NCBI GenBank assembly: GCA_030549335.1
Contig: CM060196.1
Location: 14,213,501 to 14,277,500 of the forward strand
Length of the DNA stretch: 64,000 nt
Direction: 5' to 3'
DNA from: Pontederia crassipes
Taxonomy: Eukaryota > Streptophyta > Magnoliopsida > Commelinales > Pontederiaceae
Position 1 is the first letter of the stretch. Every line of letters starts with the position of its first letter. The translations under genes were made by a program, and so were the position numbers. The notes beneath the pieces are model-generated. The model was not told the DNA's origin. It was given only the letters and a program-made list of their open reading frames with translations, and ran no database searches. This document shows positions 11,601 to 21,118 of this stretch, one piece after another.

Positions 11601-14600
11601 GACTCTACACCCTTTGGGTCCTATTATAGCTTTTTGGGTAAGCTTTGACTCTAATTAGGACTCCCATTTATAATTGCATTAATCTTTCTCATTTTTGGCT
11701 TAATTAGCCTCTCATAATAACCCCTCAATAATTAATTCTGAATTTAATATTAAATCCACCTCTTAATCTCAATATCAATCTTCTCAAAAAAAAAATCTCA
11801 ATATCAACCAAATTCTATCTTAACCCAATGTCACTCAAATTTCTTCTCTCTCTCATCAATAACTTATCTCAATCCAACTATACTTTTATTCTAACGATTT
11901 ATTTCTTCCTTTTCTCTAATTTTCGGAATTATTTAATATGATAATATTTTTTCATCTAATTTTTGGATTAAAATGATAATAATAAATATTTTAATGGCTT
12001 AAATATTTTTAAACCACACTCAATCCTATCCTATTTGGGAGAACTTTGTCCATTAGGCTTGTCTTTGGATCTCAAGTCAAATTAAAAACCCTAATTCTAA
12101 TTTAATCATAGTCCCAATATGATTTAATCTTTCTTTCTTTTCCTTTGTCCTTTCTAATTATACTTTTAATCCTACTCTAACTCAAGTTCCTTTTCAATGT
12201 AGGATTAATCTTTCTTTCATTGCATATTCCTTTTCTAATTATATTCTTATTCCTTCTCAAATTCTCCTTTAATCCATTAATATCTACGATTCAATTAGCA
12301 AATTACTTTATTGCCCTTGACAAAAATCGTGGGATGTTACATTATGTGTTGAAATGAGATAAATGGAAAATCATTTAGTCAATCTGAGTTTGAATGTTAG
12401 CTTTGGAAGATACAGGAAGTTCAGCAAAGACCCATTTTGAAGTGAAAGAAATGCAGTCGTTGACTAAGTCCCGAGAATCAATGCCTTTTTCAATTTTTAT
12501 TCTGTTGTTTCCATATTATTTATATTGGTATGCAAAAAACAGGACAAATGCTCTGTTAACCCTCATTGTAGTTGCATCGAGATTTCATGATGGTCTTCCG
12601 TACAATCTTGAAATCCATTTAGATTGATGGTAATTATCCACATGCTTTTTTAATAATTCATAACTTTCTTCAATCTTGTATTTACTTTTGTCTAATGAAG
12701 GCATAATGATTCTCGTTACAAATACAAGGTTTACATTACTCTTTTGCCTTAATGTATTGTCTTTATTCTAGTTCAACAATTTGAAAACATACTTCACCAT
12801 GATATGATTGCAATGTACATGCTGATCAAGAAATTAAAAGATATGGTTCCCCAGGACTTATTGTGCAATTTTGATTATGTTAACATTAAAAAATATTGAT
12901 TATGTGCATATGTTTATACAATGAAGCAAGAACCATGGACAAATTTGCTTTGCAGCTCGGTGGATGTTCTTTACCTTGGATTCCCTCTCTTAATCTATGT
13001 TCAGTTATCCTTAGCGTTTGGATGACCTTCAGTTGAAAAACTTATGTTTGTTTTGACAAAGTGAAAGCTTGTACTTCTTTGTTTAGATTCAATAAAAATA
13101 TTCTAATTTTGTATAAATTTGTTTTACAGAGTGAGCTTCAGTTTATTTATTTTTCTTCTTTACTTTGTTGAAGAATTGGCTATGGTATGAAGCTTATAAA
13201 CATAACTAGTATTTTTTTTTGCAGGTCTTGGTTTTATAACTTCCATTTCATTCATTTTCTTGGTTGGGGTTTTCATGTCCTCATGGTTAGGTGCATCTGT
13301 TCTGAGCATTGGTGAATGGTTTATCAAGCGAATGCCATTTGTCCGCCATATTTATAATGCATCAAAGCAAATTAGTACTGCCATATCACCTGGTATTGTA
13401 TCTTACCTTTGACACTTTTGCTGGTCCGCATGTTCATTATTTTAACTAACAAATTACTACCTACAGATCAAAATTCGCAAGCCTTCAAAGAAGTGGCCAT
13501 CATAAGGCATCCCCGAATCGGTGAATATGCATTTGGTTTCATTACTTCTACTGTTCTTCTTCAGGTGCACTACTGCCTATTGCTATCATTATATCATTGC
13601 TGTTATTTTGAGAAAATACTTTGTACATTTATTAATCACACAACATTGCCAATCTTGTAGAATGGGCACAACACGGAAGGACCAAAAAAACACGTAATCA
13701 TAGTCATGTAACCCAGAATATCCGATTCCGTCAGAGTTTTATGTATATATTATATACCCATAATGTTAATGATGAGATGCACTCCCATTGAACTTATAAA
13801 AAAGGAATGAGATATCTCAGGTATTTTGTCAATAATTCATGATAGTACAACAACAACAACAAAGCCTTATCCCACTAGGTGGGGTCGGCTACATGGATCA
13901 TACGACGCCATTCCGCTCTATTAGTAACCAAACCTTTCGGTATATTATTCACCAATAGATCTTGCTCTATTAGTTCGCCAAGTGTCCGCCTTGGCCTCTC
14001 TCTCCCTCTTTTAATCGGACTCCAGATTATTTGATCTACTCTTCTTACTGGCGCATCTAATGGTCTTATCTGAACATGATCAAACCATCTCAAACGATTC
14101 TATACCATTTTCTCACTAATAGGAGCCACTCCGACTCGTTCACGTATATAGTCATTCCTAATCTTATCTAATCTTGTATGACCACACATCCATCTCAACA
14201 TCCTCATTTCGGCTACCCCCACTTTACGTTCATGTTGTCCCTTCATAGCCCAACATTCACTACCATATAACACTGCCGGTCTTATAGCAGTACGATAAAA
14301 TTTTCCTTTAACTTTATTGGGTACTTTTCTATCACAAAGAACTCCAGTGGCTTTCCTCCACTTACACCAACTAGCTTGAATTCTATGATTAACATCGTCA
14401 TCAATCTCCCCATCTTGTCTTACAATTGATCTTAAATATTTAAACTTTGTCACTTGAGGAATTATATCCTCCCCTAGCCTAACTTCCAAATCGTCTCTAA
14501 GTTGTTTATTTGTGAAATTGCAATGCATATATTCTGTTTTATTCCTACTTAAACGAAAACCCTTTGACTCCAACGTATTTTTCCATATTTCCAATTTTGT

Positions 14601-16523
14601 ATTAATCTCTCCTCTTGAATCCGCTAAAAGTACTATATCATCCGCAAATAGCATGCACTTAGGTACCTCATCTGTGATACTCTCGGTTATAGCATCGATA
14701 ACTAAGTTAAATAGATACGGGCTTAAAGTTGATCCTTGATGTAAGTCAATTCCTATAGGAAATTCATTTGTCTCACCTCCGGGTGTCCTAACCCTAGTCA
14801 ATGCCCCATCGTACGTATCTTGTATTACCTTAATGTAAGCAACACTCACCATCTTCTTTTGCAAGGCTTTCCAAAGTATATTCCTTGGTACCCGATCATA
14901 CGCCTTCTCTAAGTCAATGAAAGCCATATGTAAGTCTCTTCTCCTACTTCGATACTTCTCCATCATCCCCCTTAGTAAATAAATCGTCTCTGTAGTGGAG
15001 CTTCCTGGTATGAACCCAAATTGTCTCTCAGAAATACTAGTCTCCATTCTCAATCTATGCCCAATCTTTTTTCCCATAATTTCATTGTGTGACTCATAAG
15101 TTTAATCCCTCTATAATTTGCACAATTCTGAATATTCCCTTTATTCTTGTAAATAGGAAACTCCGCCTATGTTTTATAGCCGGTCCCAAGCCCGGATAAA
15201 AGGAGGAGGGTTGTGATAGGCCCCGACAGCCAGCGTAAAATCCTGTCGAATCTCATGAACATGGATCAACGAATTGACGTCGTATGATCCATGTAGCCGA
15301 CCCCACCTAGTGGGATAAGGCTTTGTTGTTGTATTCTTGTAAATAGGAACTAATGTACTTAATCTCCAATCATCAGGCATCTTTTTCGACCGTAAAATCT
15401 CCTTTTATTATGTCAATAATTCATGATAGTAGTACCTATTTAAATGATTTTTCTCCTTAAAACTGAAAAATTAACATGTCAATTAATTCATAATGGCACT
15501 TTCTTAAAAGATGTTGAGCATGGGAAGCTGTAACTTGGCATAATAAAAGGAGCCCTTAACAAGAATGAGATCCCTTTAAAATTTATGACTGAAACATGGA
15601 TCGTCTGACCTAGGCATTTCTGAGAACATTATTTTGTTGATCCTCTGATGGGGAAAGATAAATGTAATACAATTATTAAATTAGATAAAATTATATTGTA
15701 TTCGGATGTTGGCTTTGATAGGATCCATTAAACAGGTTCTACAGTTTATTAGATGCATAGCCAAAAAAAAAGTGTATGGTTGAAAGTACCATTGTGGGCA
15801 CTAGCGATAGTGATGGAGAAAAAGTATTTTGTGGCAGTGAATAAGTAAGCACAAAGACCATGTAGTTTCTGATAAAAGTATGGGCTGGTTTTGTCCAATG
15901 GGATTTAGCATTTGGTTGGCTAATTGGCTATTCGATTTCTTATAAACTTGCTGCATTGAGAAGCTTATAACTGCAAATCTACATCTTAGTTTAGCTGTCA
16001 TTGTTGTCATTTTATGTGCACATCCATTTATTGTTGTCAAATCCTATGATTAATACTTCGTAAAAAGATATATTATCAGTATTATTTAATCCCAAATATA
16101 TCCTTGAATCCAGATTTCTTATAACATTTGGATCCCAAATGTCTACAGAATTATTCCGGTGACGAGGAGCTTTGTTGTGTCTATGTTCCGACCAATCATC
16201 TCTACATTGGGGATATATTCTTGGTCAACTCCAGGGACGTCATTAGGCCAAATCTGTCTGTCCGCGAAGGAATTGGTAAGTTGATTCTTATTATTATTTC
16301 ATTCCAGAATTATTTCAGTTTTCAGCATACCCGAAGGAAACTCTCTTAAATTGTGGCTGAATTACTTTTAGTATGTGAACTTGGATAACCATTTCCTTTT
16401 TTCTGATGATCCCTTTTCTTCAATGCAGAGATTGTAGTCTCAGGGGGTATGTCAATGCCTCAAATTCTGACCACATTGGACACCCATGCAATTCAAGCTG
16501 ATAGAACAAGATCTAGAAGCTAG
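5625..16523 (+). CDS. LCV: LIKE-COV / CONTINUOUS VASCULAR RING family membrane protein (DUF502)
   Basis: Exons: 5625-5825, 8517-8569, 9276-9385, 13225-13392, 13467-13564, 16149-16275, 16429-16523. All introns are GT-AG and the phases close to 283 codons plus TAG. Residues 1-67 form a variable, Ala/His/Asp-rich cytosolic-type tail. The conserved core starts at ASKKFMTG. Two hydrophobic segments follow, about 86-107 (FPIAVTFYITWWFIRFVDGF) and about 123-147 (ITSISFIFLVGVFMSSWLG). Then come family signatures KQISTAISPDQ, EVAIIRHPRIGEYAFGFIT, VYVPTNHLYIGDIFLV and a C-terminal IVVSGGMSMPQ. Length and order fit Arabidopsis COV1/LCV proteins, which are integral membrane proteins; COV1 affects vascular patterning and endomembrane/Golgi organisation. 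The ATG at 5625 is the first in frame (an upstream GTG at 5607 was not used). Introns 1, 3 and 5 are swollen by a TRIM-like element, a solo LTR and an RTE LINE. Which LCV paralogue this is cannot be decided here. Confidence 0.93.
7249..8263 (+). mobile_element. TRIM-like miniature LTR retrotransposon in LIKE-COV intron 1
   Basis: Two related direct repeats start with TGTAGGACG at 7249 and 7841. Both then carry CTAGTCATAGTAGGA, a run near CAAAGGTTGA, and a GGTAGCTA/GGTGGCTA block. The first ends at about 7562 and is followed by TGGTATTAGAGC (7569-7580), a near-match to the initiator-tRNA-Met primer binding site. The second is preceded by a purine-rich GAAGAAGGGCC (7828-7838), a plausible polypurine tract. 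The internal region is only ~280 bp with no gag/pol, as in TRIM elements. The 3' repeat carries a later 38-bp RTE insertion. The outer ends and a 5-bp TSD are not cleanly preserved. Confidence 0.6.
7983..8020 (+). mobile_element. 38-bp RTE 3'-end insertion with 16-bp TSD
   Basis: The insert holds only the extreme 3' end of the RTE family (CCGACCCCACCTAGTGGGAT, then AAGGCTTTG and a TTG tail). It is flanked by perfect copies of TGGTTATGAATAAATT at 7967-7982 and 8021-8036. It lies inside the 3' repeat of the TRIM-like element and so is younger than it. Confidence 0.85.
9592..12341 (-). mobile_element. Solo LTR (2.75 kb) in LIKE-COV intron 3
   Basis: The unit starts TGTAACGCCCCGAG and ends ATCGTGGGATGTTACA (TG...CA with imperfect inverted ends). 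It is flanked by the 5-bp duplication TTATG at 9587-9591 and 12342-12346. Read on the minus strand it is homologous to the LTR at 53443: both begin TGTAACATCCC and share GGCAATAAAGTAATTTG, and both end with a block like GATAG-CTTCTGG-CAG. No internal domain is present, so I read it as the product of LTR-LTR recombination. A minus-strand TATA-like run lies near 11622-11634. ORFs at 10219-10602 and 11291-11558 look incidental. It is antisense to the host gene. Confidence 0.85.
13875..15077 (-). pseudogene. RTE reverse transcriptase fragment (RT plus C-terminal region), broken
   Basis: The main open stretch is 14100-15077 (325 codons). It has RT landmarks AFIDLEKAYDRVPR, LHQGSTLSPYLFNLVIDAI, MLFADDIVLLA (catalytic FADD) and a FKYLRSIV block, then the C-terminal HTRLDKIRNDYIRERVGVAP. 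A TAG after ISEKMV (about 14097-14099) separates it from a further in-frame 13875-14093 stretch ending in GRERPRRTLGEL. Upstream of 15077 an extra A in an A-run shifts the frame (NYRGIKLMSHTMKLWEK lies in another frame). There is no endonuclease domain because of the 5' truncation. It cannot be a functional gene. Confidence 0.9.
15159..15332 (+). mobile_element. Short internally deleted RTE derivative, nested in the intron-5 LINE
   Basis: It begins AACTCCGCCTATGTTTTATA and ends GGCTTTGTTGTTGT. It is flanked by the 16-bp TSD ATTCTTGTAAATAGGA (15143-15158 and 15333-15348). It consists of the first ~115 bp of the full-length RTE joined to its last ~60 bp. It inserted into the older LINE in opposite orientation. 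Confidence 0.92.
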
Positions 16524-17449
16524 AGGACCTTTTTCTTTTCCCTTTTCTTTAGAGTTGCGTAGTTTTGGATAGGGCAACTGAGTGCTCCTCACGCTTTAAC
16601 TTTTCATCTGGATAGACGAACACTGATAGCATGTAACATTCTTGCCTCTGTGCATCTACTTGTGTAAACTGCCCAAATCAGCTGGGAATTGCAAGTTTAT
16701 AGGAGCATTCTGCATTAGAGTTTGCCGTGCTACTGGAGCCAGTTTCTATCAGAAATGTTTTCTGCCATCACCACCATTTTCATGTCATGCAGATCATATT
16801 TTAACAATTTATATAATGCTCACTCCTGCAGTCATTGGTTCCATGCTCAGCCCAAGTAGTAGGTGATATATTCTTTTATAAACATGCACGTTTCAGACAT
16901 TTAATAAACAGTTAGCTGATATGTCATTTTTGTTCATTGTTTATGGTATCAAAGCTTGATTACACTTGCTTATATTAATGATGCTGATACGGTCATATGA
17001 AAATTAGTTGTTTGCCTTTCTTTTTCTTCATTTTTTTTTCTTGCCCGAAATGCAAAAAGCCAAATCAGAAATGTGAGTCAGTGGTCAGGGTGTCGTTTTC
17101 ATCCAACTCTCTATGCCTGCCAGCAGGCTTCACAAATGGTCAGGTCCACTTCTTGTGCTCATGGCGTCATAATGTGACTGGTTGAAAATGCCAGTGAACC
17201 TACCAAACATGAGGATATTGAGCTAATGTCGTAGTTGTCATGTCATTTTCCATGTAAATTTATCTGATTAAACACCACAATCTCTACTGATTTGATCCAC
17301 TCCCCCCAACAACAACGAAGGAAAAATCACATCCTCTCATTGTCGTTGAGTTTCTTCTCACAGTTGTTCATTGGCTGTTTATTTCGGTGTGCATTTGGAG
17401 CTCTCATTGCGATTAATTATTATAAGATTTGTAAAATAGTGGATTAGAG
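16524..17449. other. 3' flank of the LIKE-COV gene
   Basis: This is presumably 3' UTR followed by intergenic DNA. There are TTTATAAACA and TTTAATAAACAG runs near 16870-16910 but no clear polyadenylation signal. I see no second gene or repeat. Confidence 0.35.
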
Positions 17450-17457
17450 GTTGTTTG

Positions 17458-18429
17458 TAGGGCAGAGCAAACCCGGGACCGGGTCCGGGTCTAGGCGGAC
17501 CCGGTCCTGGCCCGACTTTTGCCGGGTCGGAAATTTTCCGGCCCGATACCGGACCCGGACCCGGTCGGGTCCGGGACCGGGTCAGACCCGATAGATCGGG
17601 AATCGAACCGGGTTTGCGTCCGGATCCGATTGTCAGGCGGATCCAGCGGTCGGATCTGGCCGCCAGTGGCCTGGCGACCGATCCGGCCGCCAGCGACCGG
17701 ATCCGGCCGCAGCGACCGATCCGGCCGCCAGGCGACCGGATCCGGCCGCCAGGCGACCGGATCCGGCCGCCAGGCGACCGGATCCGGCCGCCAGGCGACC
17801 GGATCCGGCCGCCAGGCGACCGGATCCGGCCGCCAGGCGACCGGATCCGGCCGCCAGGCGACCGATCCGGCCGCCAGGCGACCGGATCCGGCCGCCAGGC
17901 GACCGATCCGGCCGCCAGACGGCCGATCCGGCCGCCAGGCGACCGGATCCGGCCGCTAGCAACCGGATCTGGCCGCAGGCGGCCGATCCGGCCGCCAGGC
18001 GACCGGATCCGGCCGTCAGGCGGCCGGAGTAGAGAGAGAGAGGAGAGGGGAGGAGAGGACGGCCGGAGTCGAGGATCGCCGCCATCGCCGCCGCCGCCGT
18101 TGTCGTGAGAGAGAGGGAGAGGGCGAGAGAGAGGGGGAGAGAGAGGGAGAGGGAGAGAGAGAGAGGTGGGAGAGAGAAAGAAAAAGAGAGAGAGAGAGCG
18201 GATCGGGTAAAAGAGGGAGGGAAAAGAGAGAGAAGGTTTATATAGTAAATGATATCGGGTCCGGATCGGGATCTGTATTGTAGACCCGGTCCCGACCCGA
18301 TACCGGCGGGTTTTTCATTTCAGAGACCCGGTCCCGACCCGGATCTAATCCGGGGCGGGTTATTTTCCCGGTTTTCCGGGTCGGGCCGGGCCGGGTCGAC
18401 CGGGTCGACCCGGCCCGTGCTCAGCCCTA
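17458..18429. mobile_element. Non-autonomous hAT-like DNA transposon with GC-rich minisatellite core
   Basis: It is flanked by the 8-bp duplication GTTGTTTG (17450-17457 and 18430-18437), the length expected for hAT elements. Its ends are imperfect inverted repeats: TAGGGCAGAGCAAACCCGGG at the left and, read inward from the right, TAGGGCTGAGCACGGGCCGG. Subterminal DNA is full of GGGTCCGGG / CCCGGACCC motifs on both sides. The core is a 21-bp tandem repeat followed by a GA-rich stretch at 18024-18240. No transposase is present. Confidence 0.85.
17639..18027 (+). repeat. GC-rich 21-bp minisatellite
   Basis: The unit core is GGATCCGGCCGCCAGGCGAC plus one C. About seven near-perfect copies lie at 17715-17880, with variant or shortened units (18-20 bp, or with single changes) on both sides. 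Because 21 is a multiple of three, several frames stay open on both strands and give long artefactual Arg/Pro/Gly-rich ORFs. Confidence 0.92.
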
Positions 18430-18577
18430 GTTGTTTGCTTAGCTGTAAGATCATATATAAGTGATCTCCTGCACGATTCTATACCGAGTAGTTCCATAAT
18501 TACGTATTTAAATTAGGAAACAAAATAAGAAATGGAACGCGAAAGAAAGGGAAAAACACAAAACCGAATAGTAGTAG

Positions 18578-19126
18578 TAGGGATGGCAATATTCTTCGCC
18601 CCACGAATTTGGAAATTTTTTTTCCCACGGGTCGGGATGGGAGGAAAATTGTCTCCGAATCTTCTTTCGGGGATCGAGACGGAGGAGTTGTTCCCGCCCC
18701 GTTGCTCCGTGGGGCTCCGAATCACCACATCCCTAAAGAAAAAATGAGTGTACAATAATAGTCCCACATTGATAGTAGTAGGAAAGTGAGAATAAATAGA
18801 CATGTATAAATGAATGATGAGACTAATGGGTCAATATTGAATGTTTACGAAGAAAGTTCATTTTGAATATTTTTCAAATTTATAATAATAATTTTTATCA
18901 AATTATCTTTTAGTAAAAAAAATTAATAAAAAAATGGTTCAATCGGATTTTTTTCCGATTTTGATCGATTTTTTATCGGTTCGATTCAGTTTAATCCGGT
19001 CCAAACTATGATCGGGCCGCGAAATTCGGAGTCCCCACGGGGATTCGGGGCCTCGCATGGTTCGGGACGGGGGATAAAATTTCCCCCAGACCGAGAATTC
19101 GGGGCGGGGTCGGGGGCCCATCCCTA
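18578..19126. mobile_element. Second non-autonomous hAT-like element
   Basis: The ends are TAGGGATGG at the left and CCATCCCTA at the right (9-bp terminal inverted repeat). The 8-bp direct repeat AGTAGTAG flanks it (18570-18577 and 19127-19134). Subterminal regions are GC-rich (for example CGGGTCGGGATGGG and GGGGCGGGGTCGGGGG) around an AT-rich centre. The target was a (TAG)n microsatellite, so the flanking repeat alone is weaker evidence than at the neighbouring element. No coding capacity. Confidence 0.75.
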
Positions 19127-20400
19127 AGTAGTAGTAGTAGTAATAGTAATAGTAATAATAATAATAATAATAATTAGAAAATAGATAACGACAATATTAA
19201 TTATAAATAACTCATAATTATTAAAAGGATTGAAATGATCATAAAAAATCCAGCAAATTAAATAATAAGAAACTATTTTATGGTGGATACAAAAAATATA
19301 ACTGTTTTTATTAAACAATCATTCATATTTTTTAAAATATTTACCTTAAAGTTTTAACTCTAACTTGCTATTATCCAAACCAAATATTAAATTTATTTTA
19401 GAATCTTATAATTCGTAAATAGTAAATTTATTTATTTCTATGCAAACAAAAGCATTAATAATACAGATATGAAAAACAATTTTTATTTATATAATTTCTT
19501 GCTTTTTATCTTTATTTAAATCTTAGCAATTATTTAAAAATCACCAGCCTTCTCAACATTTCATCTCAAAATGAGTCAAATTACTTCTTAGATCTTTTTT
19601 TTTTTATTTCAGTTCATAGGTCCATATCCATCATTTGGATTAATTTGTCTCGCTCCTTATTTGGTTATCTCTTAACAAAAAATGTTTGGATAATTTGGTT
19701 TATATTGAACTAAGCGATAATAAATTAGTTACCTTTGAGACTAAATTCTTTTACTTCTTGCGAGCACTCGAATATCAAACATGTGAGCTGCAATCAATGA
19801 GGCAGCGTAAAGTGACAAATAATGGCAGACTTGATGGGCTGCCTAAAAGGGGTCAAAAGAGCTCCCAAACCCCGATTAAGGTTATTTGATTATGCCTAAT
19901 TAACCAAGTAGTTGGAGAGGCTTAATCACGGCCTAATTTCTATTTTTCAGACATTATTTTACTATAATTAAAATTTATTTCCTCTATCGTATTAACTTTC
20001 GACCTTCTTTATAATATTTCAAGAATTAATAACTCATAAATGGTTCAGATTGAAAGGTTCCCATGTTCCAATTAAGGAGCTCTTAACTAAATATTCACCT
20101 TAGTTATGTCCTAAGCTTGAAACTAAACTAATTGTGGTTTACACCTGTAAAAATTCCATTTCACAAAAATATTCTCTAGACTTTACATTTTTTTTACTTC
20201 CCATCCTCTCCCAATGCTTAAATTAAATATTAGTGCATAAACTAAACCTCAAATCATTATTATTAGCTAATCACTCGGTCTCTATCCACACACCTCGATT
20301 AACAACGACAATGTAATATTTTAATCATCAACGGCATCCTATGATTAGAACAAGCCAAGCAAGTGACATAATAATATGACAATAATTAAATGACCCCAAC
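19127..20400. other. AT-rich intergenic DNA with a TAG/TAA microsatellite at its left end
   Basis: A (TAG)n/(TAA)n run lies at about 19127-19172. The rest is AT-rich and I see no gene. A small ORF at 19686-19889 has no recognisable product. Confidence 0.5.
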
Positions 20401-21118
20401 AAAATAAAAGATAGAAAAAAAAAAGAAAAGGGAAAAGCAAGGCAAAGATTTGCTGCCGACACTTCTTATTCCAAAGTCCTGCAAGAAAAAATTCTCAGCC
20501 ACCACATCATCTAACGATCCCCTGTCATGCGACAGAGACGGCGTTGAAGCTTCACTGGTTGGAATGGTGGGTTCCACCGGAGTGATGCGGTGCAAGTTTC
20601 GCGCGTGGTGTTCCAAGATGGCGCAGGAGATCCGGCATTCTTTCTCCAACTCCGTCGGTTACTCTTCTCTAAGTAGAGATAGTGGGGAGCTCGGAGCTCC
20701 TCCAGCTCTTTCTTCCCTCCCTTGCGGGCTCTCTCTCCCGAGCGAAGCTCGAAACTTTGGGAGGAAATTAGGAATTTGGAGGATTCCCTCGGTTATTTTG
20801 CTCATTCCTGTGATCTTTTCCTCACCTTTCTTTTTCTCTTGTTCCAGTTCCGAAAGTTCAGAAATTTCTGATCTTTCTCGTTTCCGTGGTTTTCTTATCT
20901 GAAAATTAGGCATTTGGCTCTTATTTGGCGGTGTATCTTGTTCTGAGGCAATATTTTGAAGCAATTCTCAAGATTTTCCATCCATTATTGTCGTGAACTG
21001 CTTTCTGGATAGAATTCTTACTGTTTCTGTGATCGCTTTGTGAATTGACGACTGAAAGCACGGATTTTGGGAGGAATTACTAGGGAAAGTTGCGATCTTG
21101 GTAGGAGGACTGTTCAGG
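20401..21118 (+). promoter_or_regulatory. Upstream region/5' UTR of the LEA_2-type gene, with a possible upstream ORF
   Basis: GC content rises here. An ATG at 20564 opens a 112-codon frame (to 20902) starting MVGSTGVMRCKFRAWCSKMA. It resembles no family I know and ends about 216 bases before the LEA_2 start. It could be an upstream ORF in the leader, part of another transcript, or chance. Confidence 0.35.

Larger units (their letters stand above)
13848..15410 (-). mobile_element. 5'-truncated RTE-type LINE in LIKE-COV intron 5
   Basis: A 21-bp direct repeat beginning TGTCAATAATT flanks the unit (13827-13847 and 15411-15431). On the minus strand it ends with the RTE 3' end and a (TTG)n tail. 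Its 5' end corresponds to about 50040 of the full-length element, so roughly the 5' 60% is missing. About 9 bases at the 5' junction do not match the full-length copy and may be untemplated. The element is interrupted by a short family member at 15159-15332. Confidence 0.92.

Noticed and set aside
14512-14739. Plus-strand ORF (and the matching minus-strand ORF at 50512-50739)
   Set aside because: Antisense shadows of the RTE reverse transcriptase.
17519-18108. Long Arg/Pro/Gly-rich ORFs on both strands
   Set aside because: They are read-throughs of the 21-bp minisatellite in several frames and strands; the period is a multiple of three.
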